A stretch of 33,715 bases of DNA, from positions 1-33,715 of the forward strand of contig CBFHUI010000020.1 in NCBI GenBank assembly GCA_965658725.1. Direction: 5' to 3'. A model generated the notes under the pieces. It ran no database searches, was not told where the DNA came from, and saw only the letters and a program-made list of their open reading frames with translations. The first letter of the stretch is position 1. Every line of letters starts with the position of its first letter. Below, in pieces: positions 7,341 through 15,828 of this stretch. The position numbers and the translations under genes were made by a program. The DNA is from UBA7985 sp965658725. Lineage in GTDB: Bacteria > Pseudomonadota > Alphaproteobacteria > UBA7985.

Positions 7341-9296
7341 ATGGTTGAAATTACCCTCCCTGATGGCGCCAAGCGTCAGTACGACGGCGCCACCTCCGGC
7401 ATGGACATTGCCCTGTCGATTTCCCCCGGCCTCGCGAAGAAGGCTTTGGCGGTGACAGTGAATGGACAGGCTTGGGACCTCAGCCGGGAGATCACTGAGG
7501 ACTCTGAGGTCGCGATTATCGTGCGGGATAAGGGTGCAGATGATGCGCTTGAGATCATCCGCCACGACTGCGCCCACGTATTGGCTGAAGCCGTGCAGGA
7601 GCTGTTCCCTGGCACCCAAGTCACCATCGGCCCAAACATCGAAAACGGCTTTTTCTACGATTTCTATCGCGAGGAGCCCTTCACCACCGAAGACCTCGAA
7701 GTCATCGAAGCGAAGATGCATGAGATTATCGCCCGGGATGAACCCTTTGCGCGCCAAGTCATGGACCGGAACGAAGCCATCGAGTTTTTCCGCGCCAAAG
7801 GTGAGCAGTTCAAAGTCGAACTGATCCAGGACCTGCCCGAAAGTGAGACGATCACCCTTTACTCGCAGGGCGACTGGATCGACCTCTGCCGGGGCCCACA
7901 TGCGCCGACAACCGGCAAAGTGGGCAAGGCTTTCAAGCTGCTGTCCGTGGCCGGTGCCTACTGGCGCGGCGATAGCAACCGAGAGCAGTTGCAGCGGATC
8001 TACGGTACGGCTTTTGAAGACCCCAAAGCTCTGCGCGCGCACCTGACCATGCTTGAAGAAGCCGCCAAGCGGGATCACCGGAAGCTGGGCAAGGAACTCG
8101 ACCTGTTCCACATGCAGGAAGAAGCTCGCGGCGGCGTGTTCTGGCACCCCAAGGGTTGGCGTGTTTACACCGAGTTAGAGCGCTACATGCGCTATCGCCT
8201 CGACGACGCAGGTTATGAGGAAGTGAAAACCCCGCAGTTGGTGGATCGCAAGCTGTGGGAAGATTCGGGGCACTGGGAAAAATTCCGGGAGCACATGTTC
8301 ACCACCGGCGATGCCGCCGATGAAGACGCAGGCTCCGACGATCGCATTCTCGCGCTCAAGCCGATGAACTGCCCGTGCCACGTCCAGATTTTCAATCAGG
8401 GCATCAAATCTTATCGCGACCTGCCGTTGAAAATGTCGGAGTTCGGATCCTGTCACCGGAATGAACCCAGCGGCGCGCTGCACGGCATCATGCGGGTGCG
8501 TGCCTTTACTCAAGACGACGCCCACATCTTCGCAACCCCGGATCAGGTGACAGCACAAACCAAAGAGTTCTGTGCGCTGCTGACCCAGATCTACGCCGAC
8601 TTTGGCTTTACCGATGTCGCCGTGAAGTTCTCCGACCGCCCCGAAAAGCGGGCGGGGACCGATGAGACTTGGGACAAGGCAGAAGGTGCATTGCGGGAAG
8701 CGATCGAAGACGCGGGCCTGCCCTACACCATGAACCCCGGCGAAGGCGCTTTTTACGGACCAAAGCTTGAGTTCGTGCTGCGTGATGCGATTGGTCGCGA
8801 CTGGCAGTGCGGAACGTGGCAAGTGGATTTCGTGCTGCCCGAGCGACTGGACGCGAACTACATTGCCGAAGATGGCTCCAAGCAGCGCCCAGTCATGCTG
8901 CACCGCGCCATTCTTGGTTCTTTCGAGCGTTTCATTGGGATTCTGATTGAGAACTACGCTGGCAAGCTGCCCCTGTGGCTGGCTCCAGTCCAAGTGGCTG
9001 TGGCGACGATCACCACCGACGCCAACGACTACGCTGAAGACGTGGTAGCAGAGCTGAAAAAGCACGGCATCCGGGCGGTTTCGGACCTGAGGAATGAGAA
9101 GATCAACTACAAGATCCGGGAGCACTCGCATCAGAAAGTGCCGCTGGTTGCCGTCGTCGGTCGCCGGGAAGCGGAAGAGCGGACCATCGCGCTGCGAACC
9201 CTTGGCGGCAAGGATCAGGAGATGATGGCGTTGGATGATGCGCTGGCGAAAATCCGTGCAGAAACCCGCGCTCCATACGACCAAGACACTGACTAA
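7341..9296 (+). CDS. thrS: threonine--tRNA ligase
   Basis: Charges tRNA-Thr with threonine in the cytosol. At 651 residues it has the full bacterial architecture. The N-terminal TGS domain covers roughly residues 1-60. The editing (SAD) domain has the HxxxH site H75/H79 in HDCAHVLAEAV and a later DLCRGPH. The class II core has KPMNCPCHVQIFNQG, the motif 2 region EFGSCHRNEPSGALHG and motif 3 RPVMLHRAILGSFERF. The C-terminal anticodon-binding domain begins near LPLWLAPVQV. The ATG at 7341 precedes the normal VEITLPDG start. No Shine-Dalgarno sequence is obvious, and the 90-base upstream spacer shows nothing like a T-box. Confidence 0.98.
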   Translation: MVEITLPDGAKRQYDGATSGMDIALSISPGLAKKALAVTVNGQAWDLSREITEDSEVAIIVRDKGADDALEIIRHDCAHVLAEAVQELFPGTQVTIGPNIENGFFYDFYREEPFTTEDLEVIEAKMHEIIARDEPFARQVMDRNEAIEFFRAKGEQFKVELIQDLPESETITLYSQGDWIDLCRGPHAPTTGKVGKAFKLLSVAGAYWRGDSNREQLQRIYGTAFEDPKALRAHLTMLEEAAKRDHRKLGKELDLFHMQEEARGGVFWHPKGWRVYTELERYMRYRLDDAGYEEVKTPQLVDRKLWEDSGHWEKFREHMFTTGDAADEDAGSDDRILALKPMNCPCHVQIFNQGIKSYRDLPLKMSEFGSCHRNEPSGALHGIMRVRAFTQDDAHIFATPDQVTAQTKEFCALLTQIYADFGFTDVAVKFSDRPEKRAGTDETWDKAEGALREAIEDAGLPYTMNPGEGAFYGPKLEFVLRDAIGRDWQCGTWQVDFVLPERLDANYIAEDGSKQRPVMLHRAILGSFERFIGILIENYAGKLPLWLAPVQVAVATITTDANDYAEDVVAELKKHGIRAVSDLRNEKINYKIREHSHQKVPLVAVVGRREAEERTIALRTLGGKDQEMMALDDALAKIRAETRAPYDQDTD

Positions 9297-9302
9297 ACCC
9301 CT

Positions 9303-9327
9303 TTTTCCCCGAAAGACTCGGGGAAAA
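9303..9327 (+). terminator. perfect hairpin after thrS
   Basis: Directly after the thrS stop there is a perfect 10-base inverted repeat, TTTTCCCCGA (9303-9312) and TCGGGGAAAA (9318-9327), with a five-base loop. A short T run follows only after CCCTCA, at 9333-9337, so it is not a textbook intrinsic terminator; the T-rich arm is on the 5' side. It may stop or slow transcription from thrS, or stabilise the thrS 3' end. Confidence 0.5.
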
Positions 9328-9338
9328 CCCTCATTTTT

Positions 9339-9369
9339 GCGGGCGTATACGCTTAGCGTGTGCGCCCGT
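9339..9369 (+). terminator. long hairpin between thrS and infC
   Basis: A second, longer stem lies immediately downstream: GGGCGTATACGC (9341-9352) pairs with GCGTGTGCGCCC (9356-9367) around a three-base loop, with two G-U pairs in RNA. Two more outer pairs reach 9339 and 9369. A moderately T-rich stretch (9369-9380) follows. It could be a thrS terminator or part of the infC leader. Position and stem strength make a structured RNA likely; the function is not settled. Confidence 0.5.
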
Positions 9370-9445
9370 TCGTGTTATTTGCTTGACGTCCGCAGCGCTG
9401 ACGTACAAAGCGTCGCGAACCAGAACATTCACTTCAGGGAATAGA

Positions 9446-9994
9446 ATCATAGCACGCCCACCCCTTCGGCTTGAGCCGAACAAGAAGGATCAATTCCGGG
9501 CCAACCGCGACATCCGCGTCCCGAAAGTCCGTCTTATTGACGATGAAGGCACCAACTACGGTGTCATTGCCACGCGCGACGCACTGGATCGCGCGATGGA
9601 TGCCGGCCTCGACCTTGTAGAAGTTTCCCCAAACGTGGACCCACCGGTCTGCAAAATCATGGATTTCGGCAAGTTCAAGTACGAGCAGCAAAAGAAGGCC
9701 AACGAGGCGCGCAAGCGTCAGAAAATCGTTGAACTAAAAGAAATCAAGATGCGTCCGGGCATCGACGACCACGACTACCAGACCAAAATGCGCAACGCGA
9801 ACAAGTTCCTTGAGAACGAAGACAAGGTGAAGTTCACCGTACGCTTCCGGGGTCGTGAGATGGCGCACCAGGATTTGGGTCGCCGTGTTTTGGAACGGGT
9901 GCAGGCCGAACTGGGTGATGCCGTGAAGCTGGAGGCCCATCCAAAGATGGAAGGCCGTCAAATGGTGATGATCGTTGCGCCAAAGCCGACTTAG
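9446..9994 (+). CDS. infC: translation initiation factor IF-3
   Basis: Binds the 30S subunit, prevents premature 50S joining and checks the initiator codon. The product is about 182 residues with both family domains: the N-terminal part (NRDIRVPKVRLIDDEG, LDLVEVSPNVDPPVCKIMDF) and the C-terminal part (KEIKMRPGIDDHDYQTKM, VKFTVRFRGREMAHQDLG, PKMEGRQMVMIVAPK). No ATG is in frame before codon 51, so a rare start is required. AGGGA at 9436-9440 is best placed for ATC at 9446 or ATA at 9449, giving (M)IARPPLR, a normal alphaproteobacterial IF-3 beginning. A TTG at 9383 is also in frame but lacks a Shine-Dalgarno and its TTGACG looks more like a -35 element. IF-3 genes elsewhere use AUU-type starts for autoregulation. 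Confidence 0.96.
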   Translation: MIARPPLRLEPNKKDQFRANRDIRVPKVRLIDDEGTNYGVIATRDALDRAMDAGLDLVEVSPNVDPPVCKIMDFGKFKYEQQKKANEARKRQKIVELKEIKMRPGIDDHDYQTKMRNANKFLENEDKVKFTVRFRGREMAHQDLGRRVLERVQAELGDAVKLEAHPKMEGRQMVMIVAPKPT

Positions 9995-10046
9995 GTCAGG
10001 CACTCGGTTGCTGCGGCAGCCCTAGACGATGATTATCCGCTGAAAC

Positions 10047-10081
10047 CCTCCCTTGCGTTAGCGCATGCTTGCCAAGGGAGG
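10047..10081 (+). promoter_or_regulatory. leader hairpin ahead of rpmI-rplT
   Basis: In the 210-base gap between infC and rpmI, CCTCCCTTG (10047-10055) pairs perfectly with CAAGGGAGG (10073-10081) across a 17-base loop. No T run follows, so it is unlikely to be an intrinsic terminator. L20 represses its own operon through leader RNA in other bacteria, so this stem could be part of such a control region; that link is inference. Confidence 0.4.
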
Positions 10082-10204
10082 CCCCCCTCTATAGAACCCG
10101 CGAATTGCTTTGTTCACTCCGGTGCGCGAGGCGATTCCCCTGTGCGTCTGGCCAATCGACATGCCTGCGCGCGGTCGTATCAACACTTTGAGTGAGTAGA
10201 TGAA

Positions 10205-10453
10205 ATGTCGAAGATGAAGACTAAGTCGGGCGCGAAGAAGCGTTTCCGCATGACGGGGTCTGGCAAAGTACGGATGAACAACGCGTTCATGCGGCACATG
10301 CAGACCAACAAGCCCCAGAAGATGAAGCGCAAGGCGCGCGGCACGTCCGTGATGTGCGAAGCCGATGCACGCATCGTTAAAGTTTACATGCCCTATGACC
10401 GTAAGCAGCGCCGGAAGTCCCGCGCGCAGCGTGCGGCCATGGCTCAGGCATAG
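10205..10453 (+). CDS. rpmI: 50S ribosomal protein L35, C-terminally extended
   Basis: Small basic protein of the large ribosomal subunit. The start MSKMKTKSGAKKRFRMTGSG is diagnostic for L35, and the segment DARIVKVYMPYDR matches the usual alphaproteobacterial end. Most relatives stop there at about 66 residues; this one runs to 82 with an extra basic/alanine tail, KQRRKSRAQRAAMAQA. The middle section (RMNNAFMRHMQTNKPQKMK) is also unusually methionine-rich. It is followed 14 bases later by rplT and is surely cotranscribed with it. The Shine-Dalgarno is weak. Confidence 0.95.
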   Translation: MSKMKTKSGAKKRFRMTGSGKVRMNNAFMRHMQTNKPQKMKRKARGTSVMCEADARIVKVYMPYDRKQRRKSRAQRAAMAQA

Positions 10454-10467
10454 GGAGGGCTGGATAA

Positions 10468-10836
10468 ATGGCTCGAGTTAAACGCGGCGTCACCAGCCAC
10501 GCTCGTCACAAGAAAGTCCTGAAGCTTGCGAAAGGGTCGCGCGGCGCCAGTTCCCGCCTGATCAAAACCGCAAAACAGCGCGTTGATAAGGATCTGCAGT
10601 ACGCATACCGCGACCGTCGCACCAGAAAGCGGCAGATGCGCGGTCTGTGGATCCAGCGGATCAACGCAGGCGCTCGGGAAAATGGTCTGACCTACTCCCA
10701 GCTTATGAACGGCCTGAACAAGGCAGGTGTTGAAGTGGACCGCAAGGTTCTGTCCGACATCGCCGCGCGCGAGCCTGAGTCCTTTGCAGCCATCGTTGCA
10801 ACGGCCAAGGGTGCGCTCGAAAAGGCTGCGGCTTAA
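10468..10836 (+). CDS. rplT: 50S ribosomal protein L20
   Basis: A 122-residue protein that binds 23S rRNA early in large-subunit assembly. It shows the complete family pattern: MARVKRGVTSHARHKKVLKL, AKGSRGASSRL, AYRDRRTRKRQMRGLWIQRI, then the C-terminal globular part ENGLTYSQLMNGLNKAGVEV and DRKVLSDIA. GGGAGGG lies eight bases before the ATG, a strong ribosome-binding site. It is the last gene of the rpmI-rplT unit, which ends at the terminator at 10861-10887. L20 is a known translational autoregulator in some bacteria. Confidence 0.98.
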   Translation: MARVKRGVTSHARHKKVLKLAKGSRGASSRLIKTAKQRVDKDLQYAYRDRRTRKRQMRGLWIQRINAGARENGLTYSQLMNGLNKAGVEVDRKVLSDIAAREPESFAAIVATAKGALEKAAA

Positions 10837-10860
10837 GCTGCGTCACGCGCTGACGTGCTG

Positions 10861-10887
10861 AAAAGGGGCTTTACGGCCCCTTTTTTT
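10861..10887 (+). terminator. intrinsic terminator after rplT
   Basis: AAAAGGGGC (10861-10869) pairs with GCCCCTTTT (10876-10884) around a six-base loop and runs straight into a continuous T tract ending at 10887. This is a classical rho-independent terminator, separating the ribosomal protein genes from pheST. Confidence 0.93.
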
Positions 10888-11001
10888 GTGCCGCTCTCTT
10901 TGCGCCTCACGCATGCTGCCATAGACCCAGCAGCGCTGCACCTGCCGCGCGCTTACTGGCATAGTGCACTCAACAAACCCAACAGACACGAGTGGTCGAT
11001 G

Positions 11002-12072
11002 ATGGATTTAGAAGCCCTCAAGTCGGACCTGATGGCCCGTATCGAAGCCGCTGGCGACGTCGCCGCGCTGGAGGACATCCGCGTTTCTGCCCTTGGCAAG
11101 AAAGGCGAGATCACCGCGCAGATGAAGCAGCTCGGCGGCCTTGACCCCGAAGCGCGGAAAGCCGCCGGGCAGGCGCTGAACGCGCTCAAGGACGTGATTG
11201 CAGGCGCGCTCGACGCCAAAAAGTCCGGCTTTGCCGACGCTGAGTTGAATGCGCGACTGGTCGCAGAGGCCGTGGACGTCTCCCAATCGCCGCGCCCGCG
11301 CAAGGTTGGTCGCCTCCACCCGATCACACAGACGGTTGATGAGATCATCGACATTTTCGGTCAGATGGGCTTCGTCTGGGCAGAAGGCCCGGAGATCGAG
11401 GATGACTGGCACAACTTCACCGCCCTTAACATGCCAACTGACCACCCGGCGCGGCAGATGCAGGATACGTTCTACATGAACGGGCACAGCGGGGATGAAG
11501 GCTCGCTGGTACTGCGGACTCACACGTCCCCGGTGCAGGTCCGGACCATGCTAAAGGAAAAGCCCCCCATTCGCGTCATCGTACCGGGCCGAACCTTCCG
11601 CTCGGACAGCGATGCGACGCATACCCCGATGTTTCACCAGGTCGAAGGTCTGGTGATCGACAAGACTTCCAACATGGCGCAGCTCAAAGGGTGCTTGCTA
11701 GAGTTCTGCCGCACGTTTTTCCGCGCGCCGGACCTGACCCTGCAGTTCCGCCCGTCCTACTTCCCCTTCACCGAACCGTCGGCCGAGGTGGACATTCGCT
11801 GTGACCGCTCGGGCGGTAAGCTGGTGATCGGTGAGGGCAGCGACTGGCTGGAAGTACTGGGCTCGGGCATGGTCAACCCACGGGTGATCGAGGCTTGTGG
11901 GCTGGACCCGGACGAGTATCAGGGCTTTGCCTTTGGTCTGGGGATCGAGCGTCTGGCGATGCTGAAATACGGCATTCCCGATCTTCGCACCTTCTTCGAC
12001 GGTGATGTCCGTTGGCTGCAGCACTACGGCTTCGAGCCGCACCTTCTCCCATCTCTGGTCCGGGGGCGCTAA
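11002..12072 (+). CDS. pheS: phenylalanine--tRNA ligase alpha subunit
   Basis: Catalytic subunit of the alpha2-beta2 enzyme that charges tRNA-Phe. The product is 356 residues. An N-terminal coiled-coil tRNA-binding arm (MDLEALKSDLMARIEAAG, ALGKKGEITAQMKQLG) is followed by the class II core: LRTHTSPVQVRTML, the motif 2 region GRTFRSDSDATHTPMFHQVE and motif 3 FGLGIERLAMLKYGIPDLR. Two adjacent ATGs (10999 and 11002) are possible; GAGTGG at 10990-10995 favours 11002. The frame runs back into the rplT terminator, and that part is not coding. pheT begins three bases after the stop, so the pair is an operon. Confidence 0.97.
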   Translation: MDLEALKSDLMARIEAAGDVAALEDIRVSALGKKGEITAQMKQLGGLDPEARKAAGQALNALKDVIAGALDAKKSGFADAELNARLVAEAVDVSQSPRPRKVGRLHPITQTVDEIIDIFGQMGFVWAEGPEIEDDWHNFTALNMPTDHPARQMQDTFYMNGHSGDEGSLVLRTHTSPVQVRTMLKEKPPIRVIVPGRTFRSDSDATHTPMFHQVEGLVIDKTSNMAQLKGCLLEFCRTFFRAPDLTLQFRPSYFPFTEPSAEVDIRCDRSGGKLVIGEGSDWLEVLGSGMVNPRVIEACGLDPDEYQGFAFGLGIERLAMLKYGIPDLRTFFDGDVRWLQHYGFEPHLLPSLVRGR

Positions 12073-12075
12073 GCG

Positions 12076-14460
12076 ATGAAATTCACTCTCGATTGGCTCA
12101 AAGAACACCTTGATACTGACGCTGACCTGACGGCTGTCACCGATAAGCTGACCGCCGTAGGGTTGGAGCTGGAGGAAGTCGAGGAAAGCCCGCTGGCCCC
12201 TTTTGTCGTGGCCAAAGTGATTTCTGCCGAACAGCACCCAAACGCTGACAAGCTGCGGGTCTGCAAAGTCGATCCGGGCGACGGCACGATCTACAACGTC
12301 GTGTGCGGCGCACCGAACGCGCGCACGGGGCTGGTTTCGGTCTTCGCACCGGTCGGGACCTACATTCCGGGCAAGGACTTTACGCTGGAACTGGGCTCCA
12401 TCCGGGGCGAGCGGTCCGAAGGCATGCTGTGCTCGGAAAAGGAGCTGCTGATTTCGGAAGACCACGACGGAATCGTTGAGTTGCCCGAGGACGCACCGGT
12501 GGGCACGCGCTACATCGACTATCGCGACTTGAACGACCCGGTCATCGAGATCAACGTAACGCCGAACCGGGCCGACTGTCTTGGCGTACGGGGGATCGCG
12601 CGGGATCTGGCAGCGGCGAAAATCGGCACGCTCAAGGCCAACCGCCCGACCTTTACCGGCGGTAGCGGGGCTAGCCCTGTTTCGGTTGAGATCGCCACGG
12701 AAAACTGTCCGATCTTCACCTACCGTATCGTCCGCAACGTCAAGAACGGGGAGTCCCCCGACTGGCTCAAGCGCAAGCTGGAGGCCATTGGCCAGAAGCC
12801 GATTTCAGCGCTGGTGGATATCACCAACTGGATGACACTGGACCAGAACCGCCCCATGCACGTGTTTGACGCGGACAAAATCGCTGGCGGCGCACTGACG
12901 GTGCGGCAGGCACAGGACGGCGAGTCCATGCTGGCGCTCAATGACAAGGATTACAGTTTTGACCCGGAGATGGTCGTGATCGCGGACAGCGAGCGCGTGG
13001 TCTCTCTGGGCGGCATCATTGGCGGGGCTGAGACCGGGTGCTCTGAGGACACGGTTAACGTTCTGGTCGAAGCCGCGCTGTGGAATCCGTCGAACATTGC
13101 CCGCACAGGCCGAAAGCTGGGCGTGCACACCGATGCGCGCTTCCGCTTCGAGCGCGGCACAGACAGCGCTTCCGCGGTCGAAGGGCTGGAAATTGCGACC
13201 CAATACATCCTCGATTTCTGTGGCGGCGAGCCCGGTGAAGTCCACGTCACGGGGCAAGAGCCGGCGTGGCAGAAGTCCATCGACTTTGACTTTGGCCTGA
13301 TCGAGCGACGCGGCGGCATGGCGGTCGATACTGCAAGCGCAACGGCCATACTCGAAGACCTCGGCTTTGCCGTCAGCGGCAGCACGGTGGAAGTGCCGTC
13401 TTGGCGCCCTGACATCGACGGTCCAGCGGATCTGGTCGAAGAGGTGCTGCGCATCATCGGCCTCGACGCCCTGCCAACCACCCCGTTCAGCCGCCCGGAC
13501 AACATGCCCGCCGTGGCGCTTTCCGCGCACCAGCGGGCCATGGGTGACCTCAAGCGCGCTTTGGCAGCTGAGGGCATGGACGAAGCGGTGCTTTGGTCCT
13601 TCACGTCTTCGGATGTGGCGCGGCACTTTGGCTGGAGCGAGAATCAATCAGACCTGTTGCTTGCCAACCCCATCAGCGCCGACCTCGACGTCATGCGGCC
13701 ATCACTGCTGCCGAACCTCATTATGGCGGCGGGTCGGAATAACGACCGGGGCTATGGTGACGTGGCCTTGTTCGAAACCGGCCTGCGCTTCCTGTCGACC
13801 CAGCCAGATGGGCAACTGCCGACGGTTGGCGGGGTACGGATGGGATCGGCACAGCCGCGACACTGGGCCGGCGGCGCGCGCGCGATCGATGCTTTTGACG
13901 CCAAGTCTGATGCGCTGGCAGCGCTTGAAGCCTATGGCGCGCCCGTGGAAAACCTGATGACCGATACCCGCGATATTCCTGCGTGGTTCCATCCGGGCCG
14001 CTCGGGGACATTGGGACTGGGCAAGAACATCCTTGCCGTTTTCGGCGAGTTACACCCAAAGGCGCTGCGGACTGTTGGGATCAAGGGCCGCATGGTCGGG
14101 TTCGAACTGTTCCTCGACAAGGTGCCGCCCAAGAAAGGTAAGCCGGGCACGGCGAAGCCTTTGCTCCAGCCTTCTCCCTTCCAGCCCGTGAACCGCGACT
14201 TTGCCTTCATCGTTGATATGGATGTTTCGGCGGAGAAGCTTGTTCGTGCTGTGCGCGGGGCCGACAAGGCGCTGATTTCCGGGGTATCGCTGTTCGACGT
14301 CTACATCGGTGAGAACGTGCCAGAGGGCAAAAAGTCCCTCGCCGTGGACGTTACCCTGCAGCCGACTGAACGGACGCTGACCGATGAAGACCTCGAGGCT
14401 GTGTCCGAGAAGATCGTGGCCCTGGTGGCGAAGAACCTCGGCGGCGTCCTGCGCAGCTAA
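12076..14460 (+). CDS. pheT: phenylalanine--tRNA ligase beta subunit
   Basis: Structural and editing subunit of PheRS, 794 residues, full length for the family. Domains in order: the N-terminal MKFTLDWLKEHLDTD start, the EMAP/tRNA-binding domain (VVAKVISAEQHPNADKLRVC, VVCGAPNAR), the B3/B4 editing domain (NPSNIARTGRKLGVHTDA, RFERGTD), the B5 domain (AVSGSTVEVPSWRPDIDG followed by DLVEEVLRIIG), the catalytic-like module, and the C-terminal FDX-ACB domain (PFQPVNRDFAFIVD, VSLFDVYIGENVPEGKKSLA). It follows pheS after three bases. Its stop overlaps the convergent MFS gene by four bases, so no separate terminator fits between them. Confidence 0.97.
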   Translation: MKFTLDWLKEHLDTDADLTAVTDKLTAVGLELEEVEESPLAPFVVAKVISAEQHPNADKLRVCKVDPGDGTIYNVVCGAPNARTGLVSVFAPVGTYIPGKDFTLELGSIRGERSEGMLCSEKELLISEDHDGIVELPEDAPVGTRYIDYRDLNDPVIEINVTPNRADCLGVRGIARDLAAAKIGTLKANRPTFTGGSGASPVSVEIATENCPIFTYRIVRNVKNGESPDWLKRKLEAIGQKPISALVDITNWMTLDQNRPMHVFDADKIAGGALTVRQAQDGESMLALNDKDYSFDPEMVVIADSERVVSLGGIIGGAETGCSEDTVNVLVEAALWNPSNIARTGRKLGVHTDARFRFERGTDSASAVEGLEIATQYILDFCGGEPGEVHVTGQEPAWQKSIDFDFGLIERRGGMAVDTASATAILEDLGFAVSGSTVEVPSWRPDIDGPADLVEEVLRIIGLDALPTTPFSRPDNMPAVALSAHQRAMGDLKRALAAEGMDEAVLWSFTSSDVARHFGWSENQSDLLLANPISADLDVMRPSLLPNLIMAAGRNNDRGYGDVALFETGLRFLSTQPDGQLPTVGGVRMGSAQPRHWAGGARAIDAFDAKSDALAALEAYGAPVENLMTDTRDIPAWFHPGRSGTLGLGKNILAVFGELHPKALRTVGIKGRMVGFELFLDKVPPKKGKPGTAKPLLQPSPFQPVNRDFAFIVDMDVSAEKLVRAVRGADKALISGVSLFDVYIGENVPEGKKSLAVDVTLQPTERTLTDEDLEAVSEKIVALVAKNLGGVLRS

Positions 14461-15683
14461 ACCGCGGGCCGCGCGTCGTTGCTCATGACGATGCGCGGCA
14501 GGGCGAAGGTTAGCCCTGTCATCAGGCAGAACATGGCGCCGAGGACGATAAACACCGCCTCGATCCCACCCAACATGATGATGAAGCCGCCGATCAGTGG
14601 GGTCAGGGCAAAGCTCACGTCGCGCCACGTGTAAAAGACCACGCTCATCTCCGTGCGTTCCTCCGGCTTAACCAGCCGCATGAAGGGCAGGTTGCCGACG
14701 ATGTCGAGCACGCTGGCCGAAACGGTTGAGGCAAGCATGAGTGCAAGGACGAGGTAGGCTTGTTGCTGGCTGAGATTGCCCGCAACGATCAGGCAGAAAG
14801 CCGCAAGGAAAAACGCGCACATGATCAGCCGTCGTACCCCAACCAGTGGCACAAACCGCGTCAGGAATGGCCCGGCGAACAGCACCAGTGTTGATGCCGA
14901 AATGAAGTAGCCGCCCAATGCTTCGTCGAGCCCAGCGCTGAGCACGTACATCGGCACATAAGTAAAGACCGACACGTAAAACACTGACCGGGTGACGGCG
15001 ATCAGGTAGGCGATGGTCAGGTTGGGATCGCGGAAGTAGCGCTGCATCGCTTCGAGCGTGTTGACCCGCTGGTTCGCAGGCTCCGGGTCAACGTTGTCGG
15101 ACTCACGCAGTCGCAGCGCCCAAAACACGGCGAGCAGAACCAGCGCTGCCGGGACTGTCATCAGATAGGCCACTTCCGGCCCGTAGGCGTTCCAGACAAA
15201 CACCCCCGCGGGCGGCGCAATCAACCAGACTGCTCCAGCAAAAAACAGACGCCGAGACTCTGCCTGCGCCAAATCCTTTTGCGGCACAAAGTCGAGCACG
15301 TAGAGCGACAGAATCACCAGTGTCAGACCTGCGCCAGCATTGCGAAAGAACAGCCCCAGCGCAAACAGCACCGGCTGATTCAAAATCATCAACACCCCCG
15401 CCACACCCAGCGCAGCGACCGCAATGGTAAAGACCCACTTCCGCGTCAGCAGGCGGATCAGCGGGCCGGAGTTCAGCGTGACGAGCAGCGATCCGATGGC
15501 TGAAACTGCGAGCAGGTAGGACGCCATGGACTCGCTGCCCATGAGGCGCAAAGCATCGTAGGAAATGATCGTCACCACAAAGGCACGCGGTAGGTTTTCC
15601 AAGCCATAGAGCAACCCGAGAAAAAGGCTGTTCAGGTCAGAGGACTGCGAAACCGGTCGGAGGAGCGGTGGACGAACTGCCAT
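14457..15683 (-). CDS. MFS transporter
   Basis: A 408-residue inner-membrane protein with about twelve hydrophobic segments, the layout of the major facilitator superfamily. A basic loop after the second helix region (GPLIRLLTRKWVFTIAV) occupies the place of MFS motif A, although the classic GxLaDrxGrr wording is weak. The central loop around residues 195-215 (LRESDNVDPEPANQRVN) separates the two six-helix halves. The C-terminal half contains YVPMYVLSAGLDEALGGYF and SVLDIVGNLPFMRLVKPEER. The substrate cannot be inferred. The start at 15683 lacks a strong Shine-Dalgarno. It lies 145 bases downstream of the secreted protein gene on the same strand, and that gap may hold its promoter. Confidence 0.8.
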   Translation of the reverse strand: MAVRPPLLRPVSQSSDLNSLFLGLLYGLENLPRAFVVTIISYDALRLMGSESMASYLLAVSAIGSLLVTLNSGPLIRLLTRKWVFTIAVAALGVAGVLMILNQPVLFALGLFFRNAGAGLTLVILSLYVLDFVPQKDLAQAESRRLFFAGAVWLIAPPAGVFVWNAYGPEVAYLMTVPAALVLLAVFWALRLRESDNVDPEPANQRVNTLEAMQRYFRDPNLTIAYLIAVTRSVFYVSVFTYVPMYVLSAGLDEALGGYFISASTLVLFAGPFLTRFVPLVGVRRLIMCAFFLAAFCLIVAGNLSQQQAYLVLALMLASTVSASVLDIVGNLPFMRLVKPEERTEMSVVFYTWRDVSFALTPLIGGFIIMLGGIEAVFIVLGAMFCLMTGLTFALPRIVMSNDARPAV

Positions 15684-15828
15684 GGGGTCAGGAAATCTTC
15701 CAGACGAGCGGCCTTTATTGGTCGCTCATGGAATCAAAGTGACAGAGCCGACCACGAAAAACCGCCCATTCGCGCCACCAGTTGCGTAAGCGGCTGCGAA
15801 TCTGCGGGCGCTGGCATGAGGAAAAGAC

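Noticed and set aside
8175..9284. 369-codon minus-strand open frame opposite thrS
   Set aside because: thrS is certain on the plus strand, and the antisense translation has no recognisable motif.
10855..11001. Phenylalanine-containing upstream frame (GFTAPFF) before pheS, suggestive of an attenuation leader peptide
   Set aside because: The codons lie inside the rplT terminator and are in frame with pheS itself, with no separate stop or second terminator. There is no attenuator structure.
12805..13647. 280-codon minus-strand open frame opposite pheT
   Set aside because: Shadow of pheT; no family features.
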